In this document: piece by piece, positions 1 to 8,534 of the stretch
Layout: every line of letters starts with the position of its first letter
Numbering within the stretch: position 1 is the first letter of the stretch
Source of the DNA: Rubellimicrobium aerolatum
GTDB lineage: Bacteria; Pseudomonadota; Alphaproteobacteria; Rhodobacterales; Rhodobacteraceae
NCBI RefSeq assembly: GCF_017872975.1
Contig: NZ_JAGGJP010000010.1
Coordinates: forward strand, 62,001-126,000
Reading direction: 5' to 3'
Length of the DNA stretch: 64,000 nt
The notes under the pieces: generated by a model
Databases searched by the model: none
Told to the model about the DNA's origin: nothing
The model's input: only the letters and a program-made list of their open reading frames with translations
Position numbers and translations under genes: made by a program

Positions 1-1
1 G

Positions 2-262
2 ATCGACTCGACCCTGCGCCCTCCGGGCCGAACCACCGCCGACCGCTACCCGCCCGTGCGCCGCCGCCGTCGCCGGGCGGGCTTCGGCCTGGGCCTCGGG
101 GCCGGGCTCCTGGCGGTCGCGCTGCTGGCCGCGCTCTACGCCATAGCGCCGCGCGTCACCGCTGCGATCCCGGCGGTCTCGGGCATCGTCGGCCCCTACG
201 CCGAGGCCGTGGACCGGGCGCGCGACTGGCTCGACGCCCGCCTGCGCCCGCCCACCGAGTGA
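2..262 (+). CDS. C-terminal part of a membrane protein (probably a zinc-ribbon domain protein), cut by the window edge
   Basis: The reading frame is open from the left edge to the stop at 260-262, so only the C-terminus of a longer protein is present. A basic Arg cluster (from position 56) is followed by one clear transmembrane helix (LLAVALLAALYAIAPRV region) and a short extracytoplasmic tail ending in DARLRPPTE. In Rhodobacteraceae this tail shape resembles the end of the MJ0042-type zinc-ribbon proteins (N-terminal zinc ribbon, Pro-rich linker, C-terminal helix), but that domain lies outside the window, so the name is inference. A GTG at 56 could start a 68-residue protein, but nothing favours it over the longer frame. 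It converges with the DUF4175 gene, 4 bp away. Confidence 0.45.
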   Translation: MDSTLRPPGRTTADRYPPVRRRRRRAGFGLGLGAGLLAVALLAALYAIAPRVTAAIPAVSGIVGPYAEAVDRARDWLDARLRPPTE

Positions 263-266
263 CCGC

Positions 267-2927
267 TCAGAACCGCTCCAGCAGCCGCTTGAGGTAATCC
301 AGCTCGATCTTCGGCCGCTCCTGCTCCGCCGCGCGGCGGCGGATCTCGGCCAGCAGCTCCTCGGCCCGGCGATACACGTCCTCGGCCCCGGTCATCTCCT
401 CGTCGGTGCCGAAGTCGCCGCCATCGCCCAGCTGCCGGCCCAGCGGGTCGCGGCGGCCCGGCACCGGGCGGCCGCCCTCCTGGCCCTCGCCGGCCTGCTG
501 GTTCGGCTCGGGCTGCGTGCGCCCGTTCTCGGCCAGCGCCTGCCCGAGGTTCCGCATCCCCTCGCGCAAGCTGTCCATCGCCTCGGCCTGCTGGTCGATG
601 GCCCCGCCGAGGTCGCCCTCGCGCAGCGCCTCCTCGGCCCGGTCCATCGCCTCCCCGGCCCCGTCCAGCGCCCGCCGCGCCGCCTCGGCCGCGTCGCCGG
701 TCAGGCCGGGCAGCTCGCCCCGCTGCCGCGCGATCTCGTCCCGCAGCGCCTGCTGCCGGTCCGCGAGGCTCCCCGCCTCGTCGCCTTCGCCCGGCTGCTG
801 GCCCTGACCTTGCTGATCGCCCTGTCCGTTGGGCTGCTGGCCTTGGCCTTGCCCCGGCTGACCCTGGCCCTGCTGCCCCTGTCCCGGCTGGCCGGGCTGG
901 CCCTGCTGGCCTTGCCCCTGCTGTCCGGGCTGCTGCTGCCCCTGTTGTTGGCCGAACTGCTCCTGCAGGTCGCGGAAGGCCTCGTCCGACAGTTCCTGCT
1001 GCTCGCGCAGCGACTCCTGAAGGTTCTCCATCGACTGCTGCCCCGGCGACGGCGGCCCGCCCTGACCCTGGCCCTGGGTAACCTGAAGGTTCTCCATCAG
1101 CCGGTTCAGCTCCTCCATCAGCTCCTGGGCCTCGGCCATCCGGCCCTGCTCCATCAGCTCCTGGATGCGGTCCATCAGCGCCTGGATCTGGTCCTGCGTG
1201 ACCGCCTGGTTCTCCCCCTGCGAGGTCTGCGGCTCGTCCGCGCCCGGCTGGTCCTGCGGCTGGGCGTTCTGCGCCAGCATGTTCAGGTAATCCTGCGTCG
1301 CCTCGCGCAGCTCCTGCATCAGCTCGGCGATCTCCTCCTGCGAGGCCCCGTTCCGCATCGCCTCGGCCAGCCGCTCCTGCGCCCGCTCCAGCCGCTCGCG
1401 CGCGTCGCGCAGCGTCCCGTCCTCCAACTGCACCGCGAGATCCCAGAGAGCCTCCGCGATCTCGTCCTGCTCCGCGACGGTCATGGTCCCGGCGTCCGCC
1501 AGCGCGTCCAGCCTGCGGATCGTGTAGCTCAGCCGCAGGTAGATCGCCCGGTCGGGGAACAGCTCCTCGGGCCGGTGGGCCACCGCCCGCAGGATCTGCG
1601 TCACCCGCCGGGCGTTGCCCTTCGACCACAGCAGGTCGCGCCGCTGCTCCACCACCGCGCGGGCGACCGGCTGAAAGAAGCGCCGCCCCGGCAGCACCAT
1701 CGACGCGGGCGCGCTCTCGGCCCGCTGCCCGGCGGCGTCGGTGACGCTCAGGGTCAGCGTGACCGGCAGGTTGGCGAAGGGATGCTCCGACAGGTTCTCG
1801 ACCAGCTTCTCCTCGAACGCGGCCCGGTCCCCCGTGAAGGGCATCGGCAGGTCGAGCACCAGCGGCTCCCGCGCATCCGGCTCGGCGGCCAGCCCATGCG
1901 CCCGCTCCACGGCGGCCACGTCCAGCGCCACCGTCGCGGTGCCCGCCGTCACGCCGTAATCATCCGAGGCCCGGAACGGCTGCGCCATCTCGCCCATGGC
2001 GTCGGCCTCCACCGGCCCGGCCAGCTCCACGCTCGGCGCGGCGTCGGGCAAAAGCCGCACCTCCCACTCCGCCCCGCCGCCGCCCTCGATCCGCAGCCGC
2101 CCCGGCTGGATCACGTCGAAGGCGTGCTCCGCCGCCGTCGCGCTCTCGATCCCGTCCGTCCGGCCCGACACCGTCTCGCTCAGCGCCAGCGCCCCCACCT
2201 CGCCATAGAGGCGAACGGTCACGCGGCTCCCCTTGGGCACCTCGATCGGGCCCGGCGGCAGGTCGGCCAGATACAACTGCGGCTTGCCGGTGTAGGCCGG
2301 CGGCGCGATCCACCCCTCCCAGACCGGCCCTTGCGCGAGGTCCGCGCCCACGCCGTCGCCCAAGCCCGGCACCTCCGCCGCCCGCCACGCCGACCCGAAC
2401 AGCAGCCCCGCCGCCAGCAGGATCGCCGCGACGTAGCGCAGCCCATACGGGTCGCGCGCCGCGAGCCGCAGGTCCGGCGCCGGCGCCTTCGCGCCCTGCG
2501 CTCGCCGCGCCATCCGTTCCAGGTGCGCCGCCCACACCGCGCGCGACGCCGGGTCGCCCGCCCCCACCGCCTGCGCGTCGCGCAAGGCCGACAGGGGCCG
2601 CCCCGGCAGGGTCGCGTCGAGCCTCTCGACCGCCTCGGCCCGCGTCGGCCAGCGGAACCGCCAGACCCCCCAGGCCAGCGCCGCGCCCGCGCCCAGCGCC
2701 AGCACCACCGACCCGCCCCACAGGATCTCCAGCGGCAGCCGATCCTGCCAGCCCGTCGTCAGCGCGGCGGCGACCAGCGCCAGCACCGTCCAGAGCGGCC
2801 AGAACGCCCGCGCCACCCGCTCCGCCGCCAGGCCCATCCGGGTCAGCGCCAAAGGCCGCCGCAGGCGGGCCGGAAGCTCCGGCGCGGGAGAGGTCGTGGA
2901 CGGGCCGGGCGGGGGCGTCAGAGCCAT
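267..2927 (-). CDS. DUF4175 family protein (TIGR02302-like), large membrane-anchored protein
   Basis: 886 residues. Three hydrophobic helices lie near residues 41-58, 69-89 and 163-180. A long extracytoplasmic region with Ig-like beta segments follows, then a charged, helical, coiled-coil-like second half. Residues about 655-712 form an almost pure Gln/Gly/Pro tract (QQGQ, GQPGQ units), followed by a conserved-looking helical C-terminus. This architecture and length match the alphaproteobacterial DUF4175 (TIGR02302) family, whose biochemical role is not established. The gene begins inside the end of lysA (10-bp overlap, 2918-2927), so the two are probably co-transcribed. The low-complexity tract makes the opposite strand open for more than 2 kb, which is an artefact. 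Confidence 0.85.
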   Translation of the reverse strand: MALTPPPGPSTTSPAPELPARLRRPLALTRMGLAAERVARAFWPLWTVLALVAAALTTGWQDRLPLEILWGGSVVLALGAGAALAWGVWRFRWPTRAEAVERLDATLPGRPLSALRDAQAVGAGDPASRAVWAAHLERMARRAQGAKAPAPDLRLAARDPYGLRYVAAILLAAGLLFGSAWRAAEVPGLGDGVGADLAQGPVWEGWIAPPAYTGKPQLYLADLPPGPIEVPKGSRVTVRLYGEVGALALSETVSGRTDGIESATAAEHAFDVIQPGRLRIEGGGGAEWEVRLLPDAAPSVELAGPVEADAMGEMAQPFRASDDYGVTAGTATVALDVAAVERAHGLAAEPDAREPLVLDLPMPFTGDRAAFEEKLVENLSEHPFANLPVTLTLSVTDAAGQRAESAPASMVLPGRRFFQPVARAVVEQRRDLLWSKGNARRVTQILRAVAHRPEELFPDRAIYLRLSYTIRRLDALADAGTMTVAEQDEIAEALWDLAVQLEDGTLRDARERLERAQERLAEAMRNGASQEEIAELMQELREATQDYLNMLAQNAQPQDQPGADEPQTSQGENQAVTQDQIQALMDRIQELMEQGRMAEAQELMEELNRLMENLQVTQGQGQGGPPSPGQQSMENLQESLREQQELSDEAFRDLQEQFGQQQGQQQPGQQGQGQQGQPGQPGQGQQGQGQPGQGQGQQPNGQGDQQGQGQQPGEGDEAGSLADRQQALRDEIARQRGELPGLTGDAAEAARRALDGAGEAMDRAEEALREGDLGGAIDQQAEAMDSLREGMRNLGQALAENGRTQPEPNQQAGEGQEGGRPVPGRRDPLGRQLGDGGDFGTDEEMTGAEDVYRRAEELLAEIRRRAAEQERPKIELDYLKRLLERF

Positions 2928-4183
2928 GCGGGGATGCTATCCCTCCCGATCATGTCCTCATAGCTCGGCCTCGGCCGTATGACGGCGAATTGATCGTTCC
3001 GCACCAGCACCTCGGGCACCAGCGGGCGCGAGTTGTATTCGCTCGCCATCACCGCGCCATAGGCCCCCGCCGACCGGAACGCCACGAGGTCCCCCTCGCG
3101 CAACTCCGGCAATCCCCGGCCCCGGGCGAAGGTGTCGCCGGTCTCGCAGACCGGCCCCACCACGTCGAAGGCGCGCGCCTCCAGGCCCGGCTCGGGCTCG
3201 CGCACCGGCACGATGTCGTGGTGCGCGTCGTACATCGCCGGTCGCACGAGGTCGTTCATCGCCGCATCCAGGATCAGGAAGTCGCGTCCTTCGCCTTCCT
3301 TCACATAGACCACGCGGGACAGGAGGACACCCGCGTTCCCCGCGATCAGCCGCCCCGGCTCGATCTCGATCTCGCAGCCCAGGTGCCCCACCGTCCGCCG
3401 GATCATCGCGCCGTAGTCCACCGGCAGCGGCGGCACCTCGTTCGACCGCGTGTAGGGGATGCCGAGGCCGCCGCCGAGGTCCAGCCGCTCGATGGCGTGC
3501 CCGTCCGCGCGCAGCGCCACCGTCAGCTCCGCGACCTTCCGGTAGGCGTCCTCGAACGGAGCCAGGTCGGTCAACTGCGAGCCGATGTGCACGTCGATCC
3601 CCACGACCCGCAGCCCCGGCAGCGACGCCGCCTCGGCATAGGCCTCGCGCGCCTTGGCGATGGGGATGCCGAACTTGTTCTCGCTCTTGCCCGTCGCGAT
3701 CTTGGCGTGGGTGCGCGCGTCCACGTCCGGGTTCACGCGGATGGCGACCGGCGCGACCACGCCCAGCGACACCGCCACCTCCGACAGCGCCCGCATCTCG
3801 GGCTCCGATTCCAGGTTGAACTGCCGGATGCCGCCCAGCAGCGCCACCCGCATCTCGCCCCGCGTCTTGCCGACGCCCGAGAACACGATCCGCTCCCCCG
3901 GCACGCCCGCCGCCTTGGCGCGGCGGTATTCCCCTTCCGACACCACGTCCATCCCCGCCCCCTCCTCGCCGAGCAGGCGCAGGACGGCGACGTTCGACAG
4001 CGCCTTCACGGCAAAGCACACCAGATGCGGCATCCCCGCCAGCGCATCGTCGAACAGCTTCAGGTGCCGCAACAGCGTGGCGGACGAATACACATAGACC
4101 GGCGTCCCCACCGCCGCCGCGATCTCCGCCAGGGGCACATCCTCGGCCCAAAGCTCTCCGTCGCGGTGGATGAAATGGTCCAT
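2918..4183 (-). CDS. lysA: Diaminopimelate decarboxylase
   Basis: 421 residues, normal family length. The enzyme decarboxylates meso-diaminopimelate to L-lysine, the last step of lysine synthesis; it is a cytosolic PLP enzyme of fold type III. The PLP lysine is expected at residue 60 (CFAVKALSN). HIGSQL, the GGGLGIPY glycine loop, EPGRLIAGNAG, the VGPVCETGDTFARGR active-site Cys/Glu motif and SAGAYG are all present. The start at 4183 gives MDHFIHRDGELWAEDV, the usual N-terminus. It is followed with a 10-bp overlap by the DUF4175 gene. dapB, an earlier pathway step, lies elsewhere in the window at 53.9 kb, so the pathway is not clustered. Confidence 0.97.
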   Translation of the reverse strand: MDHFIHRDGELWAEDVPLAEIAAAVGTPVYVYSSATLLRHLKLFDDALAGMPHLVCFAVKALSNVAVLRLLGEEGAGMDVVSEGEYRRAKAAGVPGERIVFSGVGKTRGEMRVALLGGIRQFNLESEPEMRALSEVAVSLGVVAPVAIRVNPDVDARTHAKIATGKSENKFGIPIAKAREAYAEAASLPGLRVVGIDVHIGSQLTDLAPFEDAYRKVAELTVALRADGHAIERLDLGGGLGIPYTRSNEVPPLPVDYGAMIRRTVGHLGCEIEIEPGRLIAGNAGVLLSRVVYVKEGEGRDFLILDAAMNDLVRPAMYDAHHDIVPVREPEPGLEARAFDVVGPVCETGDTFARGRGLPELREGDLVAFRSAGAYGAVMASEYNSRPLVPEVLVRNDQFAVIRPRPSYEDMIGRDSIPAWL

Positions 4184-4298
4184 GGGCGTCTCCTCTAGCG
4201 CGCCCTCATAGCCCGACGGGACCGGCGGCGGAAGCGGGCGCGACCGGAGGCCCGGGGCTCCCGCCCGTTAACCAAGACGACCGGCAAAGCTGGACGCC

Positions 4299-4312
4299 TC
4301 ACGATTTCGTCA
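4299..4312 (+). promoter_or_regulatory. TCACGATT-type motif upstream of a VPLPA-CTERM gene
   Basis: TCACGATTTCGTCA occurs about 40 bp before the start at 4352. Near-identical motifs lie upstream of the other two CTERM-sorted genes in this window (34810 and 35739). A GTTAACC sequence lies 30 bp further upstream, near 4267. A shared operator is inferred; no binding protein is known from the sequence. Confidence 0.4.
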
Positions 4313-4351
4313 ACATTGTGGCAGGACCATGACCAGACAAGGACAGGACTG

Positions 4352-4858
4352 ATGGATACGAAACGCGCGCTCCTCGCGGCCGTCGTCGGGGCGGCGCTGA
4401 TCCCGGCCGCCGGCGCGGCCTCGGCCTCCACCTACGAGCTGAAGTTCTTCGACGTGGACGACGTGATGTCGGCCTACATCAGCAACGACGATCTCACGGA
4501 GGAACTGATGTTCTCGCGGCCCTTCGGCCACGATTACGATTACGTGGACATCACGTCCTTCGTCCGCGACGGCCTCAACACGATCCTCCTGACACTGGAG
4601 AACGGGCCGTCCGGCTACTCCTACGGCTACGATTTCACGATCGACGGCGCATCCTACGCCAGCGGCCACTGCGGCATCTTCAACACCTACGGCTGCGACG
4701 CGGACCGCTACGGAACCGGCGAGGTCTGGCGGACCGAGATCGCCTTCACGGCAAGCGATGTCGCCCCCGTCCCGCTGCCCGCCTCGATGGCGCTGCTCGG
4801 CTCGGTCCTGGCCGCCGGGGGCGCGCTCGCCGCGCGGAAGCGCCGCCGGGCCGCCTAG
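4352..4858 (+). CDS. VPLPA-CTERM sorting domain-containing protein
   Basis: 168 residues. A signal peptide (about residues 1-22, ending AAGAASAS) precedes a small Tyr/Asp-rich domain with a Cys pair (HCGIFNTYGC). The C-terminus has VPLPASMALLGSVLAAGG followed by RKRRR, which is the VPLPA variant of the PEP-CTERM signal: recognition motif, transmembrane helix, basic tail. Such proteins are exported and processed by an exosortase, usually in bacteria that make exopolysaccharide; no exosortase is visible here. The start at 4352 is preferred over an in-frame GTG at 4316 because AGGACAGG precedes it and the signal peptide follows directly. The globular domain is not recognised. It is divergent from lysA. 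Confidence 0.8.
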   Translation: MDTKRALLAAVVGAALIPAAGAASASTYELKFFDVDDVMSAYISNDDLTEELMFSRPFGHDYDYVDITSFVRDGLNTILLTLENGPSGYSYGYDFTIDGASYASGHCGIFNTYGCDADRYGTGEVWRTEIAFTASDVAPVPLPASMALLGSVLAAGGALAARKRRRAA

Positions 4859-4888
4859 GCTCTGCCATCGGCCACGACGGCGCGGCCG

Positions 4889-5011
4889 TCAGGCGTGGGT
4901 CGCCTGCCCGGGCCCCACGCCCACCCCCACGCTGGCCGAGGGCCGCGTGGGCGGCCCGTCCGCCCCGCATCCCGCCAGCGCCAAGACCATCAGGGCCGCC
5001 ACGATCCTCAT
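4889..5011 (-). CDS. Small lipoprotein downstream of argH
   Basis: Only 40 residues: [19 protein letters not shown] followed by a Pro/Ser/Val/Gly-rich tail. The lipobox LAGC gives a lipoprotein of about 25 mature residues. Its ATG overlaps the argH stop (ATGA at 5008-5011), so it is likely translationally coupled to argH. Very short lipoproteins next to argH or lysA occur in related genomes (general knowledge, not checked). Function unknown; a role as a membrane-anchored peptide is only inference. Confidence 0.65.
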   Translation of the reverse strand: MRIVAALMVLALAGCGADGPPTRPSASVGVGVGPGQATHA

Positions 5012-6399
5012 CCCAGCATCTCCCGCCACCGCGCGACCTGCTCCCGCACCCGCTCGGGCGCGGTCCCGCCAAAGGAGGTGCGGCTGCGAACCGAGTTGTC
5101 CACGCCCAGCACCGCGAACACGTCGTCCGTGATCCCGTCGTGAACTTCCCGCATCTCGCCCAGCGACAGATCGGACAGATCGACGCCCTTCGTCTCGGCC
5201 AGCGCCACCAGCGCCCCCGTCACGTGGTGCGCCTCGCGGAACGGCATCCCTTTCGCCCGCACCAGCCAGTCGGCGAGGTCCGTGGCCGTCGCGAAGCCCG
5301 CCCCCGCCGCCGCCCGCATCCGCTCCGGGTCCGGTTGCAGGTCCTCCATCATCCCCGTCGTCGCCGCCAGCGCCAGCATCAGCGAGTCCGCCGCGTCGAA
5401 GACCTGCTCCTTGTCCTCCTGCATGTCCTTGGAATAGGCCAGCGGCAGTCCCTTCATGATCGTCAGCAGCGCCACCGAGGCCCCGAAGACCCGCCCCGTC
5501 TTGGCCCGCACCAGCTCCGCCGCGTCCGGGTTGCGCTTTTGCGGCATGATGCTCGACCCCGTCGAGAACCGATCCGACAACCGCACGAAGCGGAACTGCG
5601 CCGTGGACCAGATCACCAGCTCCTCCGCCAAGCGCGAGAGGTGCATCGCGCAGAGGCTCGCCGCCGAAAGGAACTCCAGCGCGAAGTCCCGGTCCGACAC
5701 GGCGTCGAGGCTGTTTGCCATCGGCCGGTCGAACCCCAGCTCCCGCGCCGTCCTTTCCCTGTCGATGGGGAAGGACGTCCCCGCCAGCGCCGCCGCCCCC
5801 AGCGGGCTCTCGTTCATCCGACGGCGCGCATCCGCGAACCGCCCCCGGTCGCGCCCCAGCATCTCCACATAGGCCATCATGTGATGCCCCCAGGTCACCG
5901 GCTGCGCCGATTGCAGATGCGTGAACCCCGGCATCACCCAGTCCGCCCCGCGCTCGGCCTGCCCCAGCAGAGCCCGCTGGAGCGCCACCAGCGCCCCCTC
6001 GGCCGCGTCGCATTGGTCCCGGACCCACAGCCGGAAGTCCACCGCCACCTGATCGTTGCGCGACCGCGCCGTGTGCAGCCGCTTCGCCGGCTCCCCGATC
6101 AGCTCGCCCAGCCGCGACTCCACGTTCATGTGGATGTCCTCCAGCGCCGTCGAGAACCGGAACGTGCCGCCCTCGATCTCCGACATGACCGCGAGGAGCC
6201 CTTCCCGGATCGCCTCGGCGTCCCTATCACTCAGGATGCCCACGGCGGCCAGCATCGCCGCGTGGGCCCGCGACCCCGCGATGTCCTGCGCGGCGAGCCT
6301 CTGGTCGAAGCCGATGGACGCGTTGATCGCCTCCATGACGGCATCGGGGCCAAAGGCGAAGCGCCCGCCCCACATCGCGTTCGCGGTCTTGTCGGCCAT
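5008..6399 (-). CDS. argH: Argininosuccinate lyase
   Basis: 463 residues. It cleaves argininosuccinate to arginine and fumarate, the last step of arginine synthesis, in the cytosol as a homotetramer. The fumarase/aspartase superfamily signature [18 protein letters not shown] is complete, and the HTARSRNDQ and [11 protein letters not shown] blocks that build the shared active site are present. The start at 6399 gives [14 protein letters not shown], the standard N-terminus; the frame is open far upstream but that is the GC effect. Only 15 bp separate this start from the divergent tlpA start at 6415, so the argH promoter must lie within or beyond the first codons of tlpA. Confidence 0.97.
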   Translation of the reverse strand: MADKTANAMWGGRFAFGPDAVMEAINASIGFDQRLAAQDIAGSRAHAAMLAAVGILSDRDAEAIREGLLAVMSEIEGGTFRFSTALEDIHMNVESRLGELIGEPAKRLHTARSRNDQVAVDFRLWVRDQCDAAEGALVALQRALLGQAERGADWVMPGFTHLQSAQPVTWGHHMMAYVEMLGRDRGRFADARRRMNESPLGAAALAGTSFPIDRERTARELGFDRPMANSLDAVSDRDFALEFLSAASLCAMHLSRLAEELVIWSTAQFRFVRLSDRFSTGSSIMPQKRNPDAAELVRAKTGRVFGASVALLTIMKGLPLAYSKDMQEDKEQVFDAADSLMLALAATTGMMEDLQPDPERMRAAAGAGFATATDLADWLVRAKGMPFREAHHVTGALVALAETKGVDLSDLSLGEMREVHDGITDDVFAVLGVDNSVRSRTSFGGTAPERVREQVARWREMLG

Positions 6400-6414
6400 A
6401 GGAAGGGGTCTCTC

Positions 6415-6978
6415 ATGCGTGTTCTCGTCGCGGCTCTCTACACGGCGGCCCTCCTCGCCGCAAACGCGGCGGGGGCGCAGGACCTCGCCAGCCTGCGCGA
6501 GGGCGACATGCGAAAGCTCGTGATCCACGAGGAGCCGCAGTCGGTCCCCGACGCCTCCTTCCAGGGCGACGACGGCGCCGAGATGACGCTCCAGGACCTC
6601 GCCGGCGACGTGATCGTGCTCAACTTCTGGGCCACCTGGTGCGCCCCCTGCCGCGAGGAGATGCCGACCCTCGCCAATCTCCAGAAGGAGCTGGGCGACG
6701 AAGGCGTCCGCGTCGTCACGGTCGCCACGGGCCGCAACGACCCCGTCGCGCTCGACGAGTTCCTGACCGAGGCCGGGGCCGACGCCCTCCCCCGCTGGCG
6801 CGACCCGCAACAGGGCCTCGCCCGCGCGATGGGCGTCCTCGGCCTCCCCGTCACCGTGATCCTGAACCGCGAGGGGCAGGAGGTCGCCCGCCTCACCGGC
6901 GACGCCGACTGGTCGAGCCCCAGCGCCCAGGCCATCCTCCGCGCGCTGGCCGCCGAAGGCCAGCCCGCCACCCCGTAG
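6415..6978 (+). CDS. TlpA family thioredoxin-like disulfide reductase
   Basis: 187 residues: a signal peptide (about 1-22, ANAAGAQ cleavage region) and then a thioredoxin fold with active site WCAPC ([17 protein letters not shown]) and the cis-Pro loop GLPVTVIL. Proteins of this type reduce periplasmic disulfides, often apocytochrome c or other client cysteines. AGGAAGGGG precedes ATG 6415 at suitable spacing. The stop codon TAG (6976-6978) is formed by the GTAG head of a half REP-like palindrome that continues past the gene. It is divergent from argH and convergent with yqgE. Confidence 0.9.
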   Translation: MRVLVAALYTAALLAANAAGAQDLASLREGDMRKLVIHEEPQSVPDASFQGDDGAEMTLQDLAGDVIVLNFWATWCAPCREEMPTLANLQKELGDEGVRVVTVATGRNDPVALDEFLTEAGADALPRWRDPQQGLARAMGVLGLPVTVILNREGQEVARLTGDADWSSPSAQAILRALAAEGQPATP

Positions 6979-6997
6979 GGCGGGCTTCAGCCCGTCC
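6975..6997 (+). repeat. Half REP-like palindrome (GTAG-headed), overlapping the tlpA stop
   Basis: GTAGGGCGGGCTTCAGCCCG followed by TCC is the same unit as the arms of the elements at 18428 and 18891 (stem GGGC, loop TTCA, stem GCCC), here without its inverted partner. The TAG of the head is the tlpA stop codon. It lies between the convergent genes tlpA and yqgE. Confidence 0.75.
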
Positions 6998-7016
6998 CGC
7001 CGAACGGCAGCACGGA

Positions 7017-7586
7017 TCAGGCGTGCCCGGCGCTCGACGACAGCGTCTGCGGGTCCACCCCGATCCCCTTCAGCGCCGCCGCCCACTTGTGCTCGTTGGC
7101 GCGGCCGAACAGGATCTCGCTCCGCGCCGGGCCCGTCAGCCAGGCGTTCTGGCCGATCTCCCGCTCCAGTTGCCCCGGCCCCCAGCCGGCATAGCCCAGC
7201 GCCAGCATGGACGACCGGGGCCCGTCCCCCGCCGCGATCTCCCGCAGGATGTCGAGCGTCGCCGTCATCGACACCGCCTCGTCCACCCGCAGGGTGCCCC
7301 CCTCCGACTCGTAATCCGCCGAATGCAGCACGAATCCCCGCCCGCCCTCGACCGGGCCGCCGAAATGCACGCGGATGTCGCGCCGTCCCCTCTCGGGGCG
7401 CGGAATCCCGAGCTGCTCCAGCAGGTCGCCGAAGCGCAGGTCCGTCACCGGCTTGTTGACGATCAGGCCCATGGCCCCGTCGTCGCTGTGCGCGCACAGG
7501 TAGACGACGCTCCGCTCGAAGCGGGGGTCGCCCATGGCGGGCATGGCGATGAGGAGCTGCCCGGCGAAGGAGATGTCGGCGATCAT
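7017..7586 (-). CDS. YqgE/AlgH family protein
   Basis: 189 residues, usual for the UPF0301/DUF179 family. The family blocks [50 protein letters not shown] and [15 protein letters not shown] are all recognisable. The family is widespread and structurally known, but its function is poorly defined (AlgH was linked to alginate regulation in Pseudomonas). The start at 7586 ([12 protein letters not shown]) is typical. It converges with tlpA and is divergent from the DsbD-domain gene at 7710. Confidence 0.93.
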   Translation of the reverse strand: MIADISFAGQLLIAMPAMGDPRFERSVVYLCAHSDDGAMGLIVNKPVTDLRFGDLLEQLGIPRPERGRRDIRVHFGGPVEGGRGFVLHSADYESEGGTLRVDEAVSMTATLDILREIAAGDGPRSSMLALGYAGWGPGQLEREIGQNAWLTGPARSEILFGRANEHKWAAALKGIGVDPQTLSSSAGHA

Positions 7587-7709
7587 GTCCCGATGATGGG
7601 GCCGGACGCCCCCCGGTTCAAGGTCGCCCCCGCTCGGCGGGATCCCGCCATCCCCGCGTCGCGCGAAGGTGACTTCCGCGCCGGCCCGCTCTCTGGGATG
7701 ACAGGGGGC

Positions 7710-8498
7710 ATGAGAGCCTTGATCCTGCCCCTCCTGGCCTGCCTCGCCGCGCCTGCCCAGGCCCAGCCCCTCCCCGCCGACCTCGTCCGGCTCGAGGTGC
7801 TGCCCGGCTGGCGCTCGGGCGAGGGACGCCACATGGCGGCGCTGCGCCTGACGCTCGCGCCCGGCTGGAAGACCTACTGGCGCGCGCCCGGCCCGGCGGG
7901 CCTCGCGCCGCTCCTCGATGTCGCGGCCTCCACCGGCATCGCCTCGGCCGAGGCCCGCTGGCCCGTCCCCGAGGTCTTCGACTTCAAGGGCGCGCGCTCC
8001 ATCGGCTACCATGACGGCGTGACGATCCCGCTCGACCTCGCCCTCGACGGCGGCCCCGCCCGGCTGGCGGGCGAGATCGAGATCGGCGTCTGCAACGACA
8101 TCTGCGTGCCCGTGCGCCTGACCTTCGCCGCCGACCTGTCCGACGGAGGCCGCCGCGACCCCGCCATCGCCGCCGCCCTGGTGGACCAGCCCCTGACGCC
8201 CGAGGAGGCCGGTGCCCGGGCCACCTGCGCCGCCGCGCCCGCGCGGGACGGCCTCGGCCTGACCGTGCGCCTGTCGCTCCCCCCGCTCGGCCCCGACGAA
8301 TCGGTGGTGATCGAATCCGCCGACCCCGGCCTCTGGCTCTCCGAGGCCGACGCGTCGCGCGAGGGCGGCACCCTGGTCGCCACCGCCGAGGCGGTCGCCC
8401 GCGACGGCGGCCCTCCGGCGCTCGACCGCTCGGCCCTCCGCATTACCGTCCTGGGCGACGGCAGGGCCGTGGATATCCGGGGATGCCAGGCCGGCTGA
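7710..8498 (+). CDS. DsbD alpha-domain-like periplasmic protein
   Basis: 262 residues. A signal peptide (about 1-19, APAQAQ) is followed by an immunoglobulin-like DsbD N-terminal (alpha) domain: PGWRSGEGRHMAALRLTLAP, GWKTYWRAPGPAG, and GVCNDICVPV, which carries the Cys pair corresponding to the thiol pair of the DsbD alpha domain. The membrane (beta) and thioredoxin (gamma) domains of full DsbD are absent, so this is a stand-alone domain that probably exchanges disulfides with other carriers. The TlpA thioredoxin lies only 0.7 kb away, which supports a shared periplasmic redox role (inference). ATG 7710 follows an AGGGGG ribosome site; an ATG at 7698 is possible. Confidence 0.85.
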   Translation: MRALILPLLACLAAPAQAQPLPADLVRLEVLPGWRSGEGRHMAALRLTLAPGWKTYWRAPGPAGLAPLLDVAASTGIASAEARWPVPEVFDFKGARSIGYHDGVTIPLDLALDGGPARLAGEIEIGVCNDICVPVRLTFAADLSDGGRRDPAIAAALVDQPLTPEEAGARATCAAAPARDGLGLTVRLSLPPLGPDESVVIESADPGLWLSEADASREGGTLVATAEAVARDGGPPALDRSALRITVLGDGRAVDIRGCQAG

Positions 8499-8511
8499 CG
8501 ACAGCCATCTC

Positions 8512-8534
8512 ACAGGGCGGGCCTCACCCCGTCC
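8512..8534. repeat. Possible decayed half REP-like palindrome
   Basis: CAGGGCGGGCCTCACCCCGT resembles the half element at 6975, with several changes. It lies between two convergent genes and reaches into the last codons of the MoaB-type gene. The match is weak and may be chance in such GC-rich DNA. Confidence 0.3.

Noticed and set aside
810-2963. 717-codon open frame antisense to DUF4175
   Set aside because: Low-complexity Leu/Arg/Pro shadow caused by high GC and the Gln/Gly tract; the opposite strand encodes a recognisable family.
4316-4351. Earlier GTG start of the VPLPA-CTERM protein at 4316
   Set aside because: It would place 12 polar residues before the signal peptide and lacks a ribosome site; ATG 4352 has one.
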